A DNA stretch of 6,352 bases, from NCBI GenBank assembly GCA_022798035.1, contig JAAWLS010000147.1, forward strand, positions 1-6,352, written 5' to 3'. The notes under the pieces were generated by a model. That model was not told where the DNA came from. It saw only the letters and a program-made list of their open reading frames with translations, and did no database searches. Source of the DNA: Lachnospiraceae bacterium. GTDB taxonomy: Bacteria > Bacillota > Clostridia > Lachnospirales > Lachnospiraceae. The position numbers were made by a program, and so were the translations under genes. This document shows positions 1 through 5,942 of the stretch, piece after piece. Within the stretch, counting starts at the first letter, position 1; every line of letters begins with the position of its first letter.

Positions 1-1125
1 GAGCTGGAGCGGAGGCTGGCCGGGTACTGCCATACCTCAAAAGCAGTATGCCTGAATTCTGCCACGGCGGCGGAGGAGCTAAACCTTAGAATCTGCGGCA
101 TCGGCCCGGGGGATGAAGTAATCGTGCCCGCCTATACGTATACTGCGACAGCGTCAGCCGCAGTCCACTGCGGAGCCAGAGTTGTTTTTGCAGACAGCCG
201 GCCGGACTCGGCAGAGATGGATTATGACAAAGTTGCAGAGGCTGTAACAGAAAAGACAAAAGCCATTGTGGCAGTGGATTTAGGGGGAGTGGTCTGCAAT
301 TATGACAGGCTGTTCTCGGCAGCGGAAAGCAAAAAAGCATTGTTTCATCCAAAGGAAGGAAATGATTTAGGAGCCAGAATACAGCAGGCCCTGGGAAGAG
401 TCCTGATTTTTGCAGACGGGGCCCATGCCCTTGGAGCCAGCAGAAACGGGAAAATGTGCGGTGAAATCGCAGACTTTACAGACTTCTCCTTTCATGCGGT
501 GAAAAACTTCACAACGGCAGAAGGCGGCGCTTCCACCTGGAGAGACATTCCCGGGATTGACAATGAAGAAATCTACCACAGATACCAGCTCTATTCCCTC
601 CACGGGCAGAGCAGGGATGCCCTGGCCAAAACAGAAGCAGGGGCCTGGGAGTATGACATTGAGGGGGCATGGTATAAATGCAACATGACAGACATCATGG
701 CAGCCATTGGGCTGAAACAGCTGGAACGCTACCCAAAGATGCTGGCAAGGCGCAGGGAAATCATCGGCAGATACGATGCGGCGTGCGACGCATTGGGAGT
801 CAGCCGCCTGGTTCACTTTGGAAAAGATTTTGCATCATCCGGCCATTTGTATTTAACGCGGATTCCGGGGATATCGGAGAAAGACAGAAGGGAAATCATG
901 GGGGAGCTTGCAGAAAAAGGCATAGCAGCCAATGTACATTACAAGCCCCTGCCTATGATGACGGCGTATAAAGCGATGGGATGGGATATCAAAGATTTTC
1001 CCAATGCCTACCGGTATTATGAGAATTTAATTACGCTTCCGCTGCATACAAAACTGAGCGGGGAAGACGTCGACTACGTGATTTATCATTTCAAAGAAAT
1101 CGTAAGCAGGTACCTGAAAAAATAA
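1..1125 (+). CDS. DegT/DnrJ/EryC1/StrS-family sugar aminotransferase, 5'-truncated by window edge
   Basis: PLP-dependent enzyme expected to transfer an amino group, usually from glutamate, to the keto carbon of a nucleotide-linked keto-deoxysugar in the cytoplasm. The frame is open from base 1, giving 374 visible residues. Family members usually have about 370-410, so some 30-40 N-terminal residues lie outside the window. Seen: NSATAAEE (residues 20-27) and GPGDEVIVPAYTYTATA (about 35-51), matching the family's N-terminal cofactor-binding region; FADGAHALGAS with the likely pyridine-N-binding Asp139 (bases 415-417); SFHAVKNFTTAEGG with the likely Schiff-base Lys168 (bases 502-504); CNMTDIMAAIGLKQLERY, the usual post-lysine family motif; and VHYKPLPMM near the C-terminus. 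About 20 extra residues precede the Asp compared with typical members. The GTG at 124 is internal to the conserved domain and is not the start. The transferase and GNAT downstream suggest the product is an amino sugar that is then acylated. The exact sugar cannot be read from the sequence. Confidence 0.93.
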   Translation, partial: ELERRLAGYCHTSKAVCLNSATAAEELNLRICGIGPGDEVIVPAYTYTATASAAVHCGARVVFADSRPDSAEMDYDKVAEAVTEKTKAIVAVDLGGVVCNYDRLFSAAESKKALFHPKEGNDLGARIQQALGRVLIFADGAHALGASRNGKMCGEIADFTDFSFHAVKNFTTAEGGASTWRDIPGIDNEEIYHRYQLYSLHGQSRDALAKTEAGAWEYDIEGAWYKCNMTDIMAAIGLKQLERYPKMLARRREIIGRYDAACDALGVSRLVHFGKDFASSGHLYLTRIPGISEKDRREIMGELAEKGIAANVHYKPLPMMTAYKAMGWDIKDFPNAYRYYENLITLPLHTKLSGEDVDYVIYHFKEIVSRYLKK

Positions 1126-1132
1126 GGACTGC

Positions 1133-1142
1133 AGGGAAGGAG
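1133..1142 (+). promoter_or_regulatory. Ribosome binding site for the phosphoglycosyl transferase
   Basis: The purine tract AGGGAAGGAG ends 11 bases before the ATG at 1154. It lies in the 28-base gap after the aminotransferase, the longest gap in the window. The spacing is slightly long, but this is the only good Shine-Dalgarno-like tract near the start. The N-terminal residues it would include (WDALPAFM, then EVREYY) look like the conserved lead segment of clostridial homologues, which supports the ATG at 1154 over the later in-frame ATG at 1187. Confidence 0.6.
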
Positions 1143-1153
1143 CCGGCCGGATA

Positions 1154-1858
1154 ATGCTTAGAAAATGGGATGCCCTGCCCGCGTTTATGAAATGTGACGA
1201 GGTCAGGGAATATTATCAGATGTTAGAAAAAAAGAAACTCAGCTTAGCGCTGAAGAGAGCATTTGATGTGGCAGCCGCTGCCCTGCTGCTCTTTCTTTTG
1301 GCAGTACCAATGGCCGTGATTGCCGTGATGATAAAACTGGACTCTCCAGGGCCTGTTTTTTACCGCCAGAAAAGGGTTACAGCCTATGGCAGAAAATTTA
1401 AAATCCATAAATTCAGAACCATGGCGGCCCATGCAGATAAGGCAGGCACGGCAGTCACGCTTGCCAAAGACAGCCGCATCACAAAAGCAGGAGCCAGACT
1501 TAGGAATAAAAGATTAGATGAAATCCCCCAGTTATTTGACGTCTTAAAAGGGGACATGAGCTTTGTAGGAACCAGGCCGGAAGTGCCGGAGTATGTGAAA
1601 AAATACACAAAAGAAATGAGGGCGACGCTTCTGCTCCCGGCAGGCATTACCTCGGAGGCCAGCATCCGGTACAAAGACGAGGCAGGGCTGCTGGGAGAAG
1701 CAGAGGAAGCAGACAGGATATATGTGGAAAAAGTGCTTCCCGGCAAAATGAGATACAACCTGGAGAGCATAAGGAAATTTTCACTTTTGGAAGAGGCGGC
1801 CACAATCCTCCGGACCATGCTTGCCGTGGCGGGAAAAAAAGAAGAGGAAAACAGATGA
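1154..1858 (+). CDS. Monotopic phosphoglycosyl transferase (bacterial sugar transferase, PglC-like)
   Basis: Predicted to start glycan assembly by moving a phospho-sugar from a UDP-sugar to undecaprenyl phosphate at the inner face of the membrane. The 234 residues match the small, catalytic-domain-only form, without the extra N-terminal membrane segments of WbaP/WcaJ types. Seen: amphipathic lead (1-33); KRAFDV (34-39) entering a hydrophobic stretch (about 37-61) with Pro52 in the middle, as expected for the re-entrant membrane helix; SPGPVFYRQKRV (64-75); HKFRTM (85-90); LDEIPQLFDVLKGDMSFVGTRPE (121-143), with Asp122-Glu123 as the family's catalytic Asp-Glu pair; and LLPAGITSEASI plus YKDE near 160-176. 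The segment before the dyad reads LRNKR where many members have LRKTS or similar. The stop overlaps the GNAT start by 4 bases (ATGA, 1855-1858). Neighbouring aminotransferase and acyltransferase genes suggest the donor is a UDP-linked N-acylated amino sugar; that substrate is inferred. Confidence 0.96.
   Translation: MLRKWDALPAFMKCDEVREYYQMLEKKKLSLALKRAFDVAAAALLLFLLAVPMAVIAVMIKLDSPGPVFYRQKRVTAYGRKFKIHKFRTMAAHADKAGTAVTLAKDSRITKAGARLRNKRLDEIPQLFDVLKGDMSFVGTRPEVPEYVKKYTKEMRATLLLPAGITSEASIRYKDEAGLLGEAEEADRIYVEKVLPGKMRYNLESIRKFSLLEEAATILRTMLAVAGKKEEENR
1834..1840 (+). other. A7 tract in slippery register at the transferase/GNAT junction
   Basis: Seven A residues lie near the 3' end of the phosphoglycosyl transferase gene, read in frame as A AAA AAA after the G-G of a Gly codon. 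This is the register needed for simultaneous -1 slippage. The -1 frame has no stop between the tract and the GNAT ATG at 1855, so slippage would give a fused protein of about 436 residues (transferase 1-229, five linker residues RRGKQ, then the full GNAT). An AGAGGA ribosome binding site for the GNAT (1843-1848, 6 bases from the ATG) lies directly downstream. The sequence features are certain; any frameshifting is conjecture. Confidence 0.3.
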
Positions 1859-2463
1859 AAATCGGCATTACAAAAAACCAAACATATGTGGATGCGATTG
1901 TGGAAATCCACATGGACGCATTTACAGGCTTCTTTCTGACCTTTTTGGGGCGCGGCTTTTTGCGGACGCTGTACCGGGGATTTATGGAACATCCCAAGTC
2001 TGGAATCATAGCTGCAGTGGAAGAGGGGAAAGTCATCGGCTTTTGCGCATATTCAGAAGATTTAAGCGGTTTTTACAAGTATCTAATCCGGAGGAAGCTG
2101 CCTGAGTTTGCCTGGTATGGGCTGGGAGCATTTGTGAGAAAACCAAACGTACTGTTCCGGCTGCTCCGGGCATTTACTTACCCAGAGAAAAGCGAAAGGA
2201 AAAAAGCCTATATGGAGCTTTCTTCCATCGGGGTATCGCCAGAGGCAGAGAACCGGGGCGTCGGCAGCAGGCTGGTTCAAACATTGTGCAGGATAACAGA
2301 TGCAGAGCGGTTTGCATACATAAAGTTAGAGACAGACCGGGAAGGCAATGAGGGAGCGAACCATTTTTATCAGAAAAATGGATTTGTCCTCTACCATTCT
2401 TATGAGACGCCGGAAGGCAGAAAGATGAATGAGTACCGGTACGATTTGAGGAAGAAGAGATGA
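1855..2463 (+). CDS. GNAT-family N-acyltransferase of the polysaccharide locus
   Basis: Predicted cytoplasmic acyl-CoA-dependent N-acyltransferase of 202 residues. Its likely substrate is an amine made by the upstream aminotransferase, but this rests on neighbourhood. Seen: a hydrophobic/aromatic N-terminal segment, DAFTGFFLTFLGRGFLRTLY (21-40), which I associate with GNATs in clostridial polysaccharide loci; central strand IIAAVEEGKVIGFCAYS (51-67); GNAT motif A at ELSSIGVSPEAENRGVGS (121-138), where R134-G-V-G-S138 is the acyl-CoA pyrophosphate-binding loop; and motif B NHFYQKNGF (169-177) with the usual Tyr and Phe. A basic insert with many aromatics (about 72-118) lies between the strands. 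The start overlaps the preceding stop by 4 bases and has its own AGAGGA site; the stop overlaps the next gene the same way (2460-2463), so it is probably translated in step with both neighbours. It could instead acylate another sugar amine or a lipid-linked intermediate. Confidence 0.9.
   Translation: MKIGITKNQTYVDAIVEIHMDAFTGFFLTFLGRGFLRTLYRGFMEHPKSGIIAAVEEGKVIGFCAYSEDLSGFYKYLIRRKLPEFAWYGLGAFVRKPNVLFRLLRAFTYPEKSERKKAYMELSSIGVSPEAENRGVGSRLVQTLCRITDAERFAYIKLETDREGNEGANHFYQKNGFVLYHSYETPEGRKMNEYRYDLRKKR
2448..2453 (+). promoter_or_regulatory. Ribosome binding site for the first GT4 glycosyltransferase
   Basis: GAGGAA lies 6 bases before the ATG at 2460, inside the last codons of the GNAT gene. 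With the ATGA overlap at 2460-2463 it fixes the start and allows both re-initiation by terminating ribosomes and independent loading. Confidence 0.6.
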
Positions 2464-3677
2464 AGAAGATTGCGATTGTGACACTGTTTGTGGCATTAGA
2501 GGGAGAAAAAGGATATTCCCGTTTCCGGAGCTTAGCGGAGATTCTTTCAAAAGAATATGCCGTAGACATTATTACAAGTTCTTTCCAGCACTGGGAAAAG
2601 AAACAAAGAGACACAGATAAGTTAATGAAAGAGAATAAAGAGAAACCCTATCAATTGAAGTTCGCCTATGAACCGGGTTACAAGAAAAATGTGGACATTA
2701 GGCGGATGCGCAGCCACAAAGCGGCGGCAGGGAATATCATAAAATTACTGGAGGAGGCAGAGTACGATTTGATTTACTGCATTATTCCAGATAATTATGT
2801 GGCGGCTGAAGTGGCAGCTTATGCGAAGAAAAAGGGGAAAAAGCTGATAATCGACGTAGAGGACTTGTGGCCGGAGGCCATGCAGATGGTGCTGCATCTG
2901 CCCAAAGCGATAGACCGTATGGTATTTAAATCTTTTCGAAGAAATGCGAGACGCGCCTATGAAGCGGCCGACGGGATAGTAGGGACCTCAGATGAATACC
3001 GGGATATTCCCAGCAGCAGATATGGAATAGACATCAAAAACAGAAAGACCGTGTATGTGGGGTGCGATTTAGAGGAGTATGACGAGGGGGTATCGGAGTT
3101 TCTGCCAGAAATTGAAAAGAAGGAAAATGAATTCTGGGTTGTTTATGCAGGGAACTTAGGCTCCAGCTATGACATTCCCACCCTGATAAAAGCGGCTCAG
3201 AAACTCTATGCCCAGGGGCAGCGGGACATAAAAGTTAAGATTTTAGGAGGAGGTCCGCTGGAAGAAGACTTTAAAAATATCAAAGAAGAGAGCCCGTGTT
3301 ATGTAGAGTTTGTGGGATATACACCCTACCGGAAAATGGCGGCCTACCTGGTGAAATCAGATGTGACGGTGAATTCATTTGTGAAGAAAGCGCCGCAGAG
3401 CATCGTGACAAAAATCGGGGATTACCTGGCGGCCGGGAAACCAATGATAAATACATGCTCCAGTGCTGAATTCCGGAAAAAAGTAGAGAAGGATGGATTT
3501 GGGATTAATGTTACGGCTGAAGACAGGGACAAGCTGGCGGATGCAGTCATGGAATTATATGAGAATCCACAGGCGTGCAAAAGGATGGGAGAAACTGCCA
3601 GAAGGATTGCGGAGAAACAGTTTGACAGAAAAACTTCTTACCAGGAAATTATGAGGATGATAGAAGGAATATTATGA
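2460..3677 (+). CDS. GT4-type glycosyltransferase (GT-B fold), WbuB-like
   Basis: Predicted cytoplasmic retaining glycosyltransferase that adds a sugar, perhaps the second, to the lipid-linked primer made by the upstream transferase. The 405 residues form a full two-domain GT-B protein. Seen: N-terminal Rossmann strand KKIAIVTLF with a following glycine-containing loop and SRFRSLAEIL helix (1-29); strand LIYCIIP (104-110); IIDVEDLWPEAM (130-141), the D-x-x-DLWPE motif seen in WbuB-like members; GTSDEYRD (175-182), the usual domain-linking region; second-domain start VVYAGNLGSSYDIPTLIKAA (227-246); ILGGGPLEEDF (261-271); and VTKIGDYLAAGKPMI (316-330), which fills the donor-binding site. The classical E-x7-E pair is not intact: Asp321 stands near the second Glu position. 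C-terminal FDRKTSY resembles the family tail. Donor and acceptor sugars are unknown. This is the last gene of the GC-richer module; the end of the gene (3601-3660) already drops to about 38% GC. Confidence 0.92.
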   Translation: MKKIAIVTLFVALEGEKGYSRFRSLAEILSKEYAVDIITSSFQHWEKKQRDTDKLMKENKEKPYQLKFAYEPGYKKNVDIRRMRSHKAAAGNIIKLLEEAEYDLIYCIIPDNYVAAEVAAYAKKKGKKLIIDVEDLWPEAMQMVLHLPKAIDRMVFKSFRRNARRAYEAADGIVGTSDEYRDIPSSRYGIDIKNRKTVYVGCDLEEYDEGVSEFLPEIEKKENEFWVVYAGNLGSSYDIPTLIKAAQKLYAQGQRDIKVKILGGGPLEEDFKNIKEESPCYVEFVGYTPYRKMAAYLVKSDVTVNSFVKKAPQSIVTKIGDYLAAGKPMINTCSSAEFRKKVEKDGFGINVTAEDRDKLADAVMELYENPQACKRMGETARRIAEKQFDRKTSYQEIMRMIEGIL

Positions 3678-3691
3678 GGATGCAAGGATGA
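3674..3691 (+). other. Five-codon bridging open frame between two ATGA junctions
   Basis: An ATG at 3674 overlaps the TGA of the upstream glycosyltransferase (3675-3677) in an ATGA. It opens five codons (Met-Arg-Met-Gln-Gly) that end at TGA 3689-3691, and this TGA overlaps the ATG of the next gene (3688) in a second ATGA. A ribosome re-initiating at the first overlap would terminate exactly on the next gene's start. The same bases contain the GAGGA site (3676-3680) lying 7 bases before the ATG at 3688, so ordinary initiation is equally possible. This is probably not a gene; the arrangement is visible, but its function is unproven. Confidence 0.3.
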
Positions 3692-4761
3692 ACATAGGAG
3701 TTTTTTTGTGTGCTGATTTAGAGCGGGCACAGTACATCTATAAATATGTTGACCTATTGGAGAGGCTGCAATGCAGCTATGACATTGTGTACTGGAATAG
3801 AAATTTGAGTGATTTTACTATTGACTGCAAGGCGAAATTGATACCATATGATGAAAAAATTGATTCCTATCAGCCTCTTCTTTATAAAACTGGAGCTTAT
3901 CTGAGATTTCGCAGATTTGTGAAAAAGGTAATCAAAGAAAACTCTTATGACAAAATTATCCTGCTTACAACTCCTATGGCAGTGTCTGTTTTTGACGTTT
4001 GCTTCCGGCAGTACAAAGGAAAGTACCTCTTTGATTTTCGGGATTTGACGAAAGAGTATTTTATGCCTTATCGGAAATTAGTGCAGAGACTTGTTTGCAA
4101 AAGCGGACTTTTCGTCACTTCATCACCAGGGTATCTTTCTTATTTTGATGAAGATAAAATACCAAATTATGTTTTGTGCCACAATACGCTTGGGATAATT
4201 CGAGATAAAAAAAAGTTGGAATTGAAAAAGGAGTTTCCGATTCGGATTGCCTATTGGGGAGCTGTTCGGCAGGTAGAATACAACAAGAAAATATGTGATT
4301 TATTTGGAAATGATGAGAGGTTTGTATTTACTTACCATGGGGATGGAGCCTTTGCAGAACTGCAAAATTACTGCACAGGCAGAGGAATTACAAATATTAA
4401 CTTTACCGGGAGATATTCTTTGGAAGAGATTGAAATGTTTGCAAGGGATGCAGATATTTTATTTAATGCCTATGAGACGGACTTTGTAACAATGCCTTCT
4501 CTGGCTGTGAAAGTATATGACAGTCTGGAATACCAGCTTCCGATGGTTGTTTCACGGAAATCTTTTATGGAAAAATATTTGAAGAAATGCAGCCATGTAT
4601 TTTCTTTTCGTTTGGAGGAAGGAATTCTGGACAAACTGTGGGAATGGTACCGGAGTCTGGAACAGTTTAAAACAGAACAAAGTTTTGAAAAGCTGAAGCA
4701 AAAGATACAAAAAGATGATATAGAATTTGAGAAAAAAGTGAAAGCGTTTGTGGAAATATGA
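3688..4761 (+). CDS. Divergent GT-B-fold glycosyltransferase
   Basis: Predicted cytoplasmic glycosyltransferase of 357 residues that extends the repeat unit; the sugar is unknown. Seen: N-terminal beta strand MNIGVFLCAD and helix (1-27); strand DKIILLTTPMAVSVF (88-102); YLFDFRDLTKEYF (113-125), which parallels the DVEDLWPE segment of the preceding glycosyltransferase; FVTSSPGYLSYF (142-153), the inter-domain region; second Rossmann domain beginning IRIAYWGAV (185-193); FTYHGDGAFAEL (214-225); FTGRYSLEEIEMFARDADILFNAY (239-262); and a donor-site-like segment KVYDSLEYQLPMVVS (275-289). The usual GT4 E-x7-E motif is lost, and the protein is shorter than its neighbour. The start at 3688 has GAGGA 7 bases upstream and lies 10 bases after the previous stop. 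GC content falls to about 28-35% in sampled lines, against about 50% upstream. The stop forms an ATGA overlap with the polymerase gene. Fold assignment is fairly safe, family assignment less so. Confidence 0.8.
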   Translation: MNIGVFLCADLERAQYIYKYVDLLERLQCSYDIVYWNRNLSDFTIDCKAKLIPYDEKIDSYQPLLYKTGAYLRFRRFVKKVIKENSYDKIILLTTPMAVSVFDVCFRQYKGKYLFDFRDLTKEYFMPYRKLVQRLVCKSGLFVTSSPGYLSYFDEDKIPNYVLCHNTLGIIRDKKKLELKKEFPIRIAYWGAVRQVEYNKKICDLFGNDERFVFTYHGDGAFAELQNYCTGRGITNINFTGRYSLEEIEMFARDADILFNAYETDFVTMPSLAVKVYDSLEYQLPMVVSRKSFMEKYLKKCSHVFSFRLEEGILDKLWEWYRSLEQFKTEQSFEKLKQKIQKDDIEFEKKVKAFVEI

Positions 4762-5942
4762 AATTTACAGTGAAATTTAACCAAAACAGTGTGATTAGTT
4801 TTCTAATATTTGAAATTACGGTGACTGCCGTTAAATTTTACATTGTTCAGGCAGTGCCGGGCCTCTATGTGTATAATTCTATTGCAAACCTCATTATTTC
4901 TTGTTTTTTATTACCTTTTTTAATTCCGGCCCTTGGCACGGCATTTTTTCAAAAGCGGAATTTTTTGCTTATCAGCTTTTTTATTTTTAGCTCAGTGATT
5001 TGTTTTCAGATAGCGGTTTTTCCAGAAAATGCAGAAACCATTTTGTCTGGTCTGGTGAAAATAATGGGAATGTCTTTTGGCTGCTTGATTGCAGCGTATA
5101 CCCTTACAGATTATGAGCTTTTTTATCACAAGCTGGTAAATGCTTCCCATCTTATCATTTGCTGCGCTCTCATTCAGTATGTGGCTTTTGAATTTTTTGG
5201 AGTTGTGGGCACGGAACAGCTGGACTACAATATGTCTTTCGGTTTTTTCCTGGTGATTCCTACCATTATGGAATTTTTAGAGATTTGGGCTGAAAAGAAG
5301 AAAAGATGGATAAATCTTTTTTTCTTCGTGCTGAGTTCTGTCATGATTGTTACCATGGGTTCGAGAGGAGCTGTCCTGGCCGTCTTCATAGGCTGTGTGC
5401 TTGGGTTTTATTCCAAGACAAAGTTAAGGAGGGCCTTGGATTTCTTTCTTGCCTGCGTTTCTAGTATGGCGGGAGTGTTTCTGCTGTTTCATTATCAGTC
5501 TATTGCAAAATTTTTCTATGATTTTTTAGTTAAATATAACATAAAGAGCCGGATGCTGGCCATGTTAGCCTACGGTGATATTACCTGGTCTGCTGGCAGG
5601 GATATACTGCAGGAAAAAGTGGGGAAAATGATTGCAAAACATCCGCTGATAGGGAACGGAATGCTGTCAGACAATTCTTCTCATAACATTTTTTATGAAG
5701 TGATTTTATTTTATGGCTATCCAGTCGGGATTCTTTTGATTTTGTTTCTTCTGGCAGAATGGATGAAAATTTTGTATTCAGAGGACGAGTATAAACGAAA
5801 GCTGATGATTGTTTTCGGTTCCTATGCGATTGTAGATTCATTGTTAAATCTTACGGTTTTGGGGAAGGACATGTTTTGGATTTACCTTGGGTTAGCGCTG
5901 TCCACGAAATTAATGAAAAAGAACAGAGGTAATGTGGAATGA
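4758..5942 (+). CDS. Wzy/O-antigen-ligase-like polysaccharide polymerase, integral membrane
   Basis: Predicted to join lipid-linked repeat units into polymer on the outer face of the membrane (Wzy role). The 394 residues are strongly hydrophobic, with about 11-12 segments visible by eye, roughly at 11-32, 41-62, 69-88, 97-117, 129-149, 158-176, 185-200, 204-219, 227-245, 311-337, 348-368 and 370-385. Signatures of the Wzy/WaaL superfamily: MGSRGA (200-205) after a membrane segment, and a large extracytoplasmic loop (about 246-310) carrying WSAGRD (277-282), HPLIGNGML (295-303) and SSHN (307-310), followed by FYEVILFYGYPVG. Arg203 and Arg281 are in the positions where this family keeps functional arginines. 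The ATG overlaps the previous stop (ATGA, 4758-4761) and no strong Shine-Dalgarno is visible, so translation probably depends on coupling. A ligase attaching polymer to another carrier has the same architecture; the setting among glycosyltransferases favours polymerase. Confidence 0.88.
   Translation: MKFTVKFNQNSVISFLIFEITVTAVKFYIVQAVPGLYVYNSIANLIISCFLLPFLIPALGTAFFQKRNFLLISFFIFSSVICFQIAVFPENAETILSGLVKIMGMSFGCLIAAYTLTDYELFYHKLVNASHLIICCALIQYVAFEFFGVVGTEQLDYNMSFGFFLVIPTIMEFLEIWAEKKKRWINLFFFVLSSVMIVTMGSRGAVLAVFIGCVLGFYSKTKLRRALDFFLACVSSMAGVFLLFHYQSIAKFFYDFLVKYNIKSRMLAMLAYGDITWSAGRDILQEKVGKMIAKHPLIGNGMLSDNSSHNIFYEVILFYGYPVGILLILFLLAEWMKILYSEDEYKRKLMIVFGSYAIVDSLLNLTVLGKDMFWIYLGLALSTKLMKKNRGNVE
5925..5929 (+). 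promoter_or_regulatory. Ribosome binding site for the last glycosyltransferase
   Basis: AGAGG lies 9 bases before the ATG at 5939, within the final codons of the polymerase gene. It supports the ATGA-overlap start at 5939, which is also where the family's N-terminal strand (KKICFFAEK) begins. Confidence 0.55.

Noticed and set aside
124..126. GTG as start codon of the aminotransferase
   Set aside because: The frame is open to base 1, and the residues upstream (NSATAAEE, GPGDEVI) are conserved parts of the family, so the true start is outside the window.
367..816. Antisense open frame of 149 codons opposite the aminotransferase
   Set aside because: It overlaps conserved PLP-binding motifs on the plus strand and shows no protein-family signature.
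678..971. Plus-strand 97-codon open frame in another frame of the aminotransferase
   Set aside because: Shadow of the aminotransferase: its translation has no motif, and the main frame keeps family motifs throughout this stretch.
1141..1151. AGCCGGCCGGA, also found at 196-206, with a palindromic CCGGCCGG core; considered as an operator or terminator stem
   Set aside because: An 11-base repeat is expected by chance in a window this size. There is no loop or T-run, and one copy lies inside a coding region.
1384..1992. Antisense open frame of 202 codons, with further long antisense frames at 1647-2036 and 2174-2614
   Set aside because: They lie opposite well-supported coding genes, have no recognisable domain and have low-complexity Ser/Pro/Phe-rich translations, as expected from the complement of purine-rich coding DNA.
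4207..4215. A8-G run containing A_AAA_AAG in slippery register within the second glycosyltransferase
   Set aside because: The -1 frame stops after about 27 codons, so slippage would only truncate the protein; A-runs are expected in AT-rich Lys codons.
4295..4489. 64-codon plus-strand frame inside the second glycosyltransferase
   Set aside because: Out-of-frame shadow with no ribosome binding site or recognisable domain.
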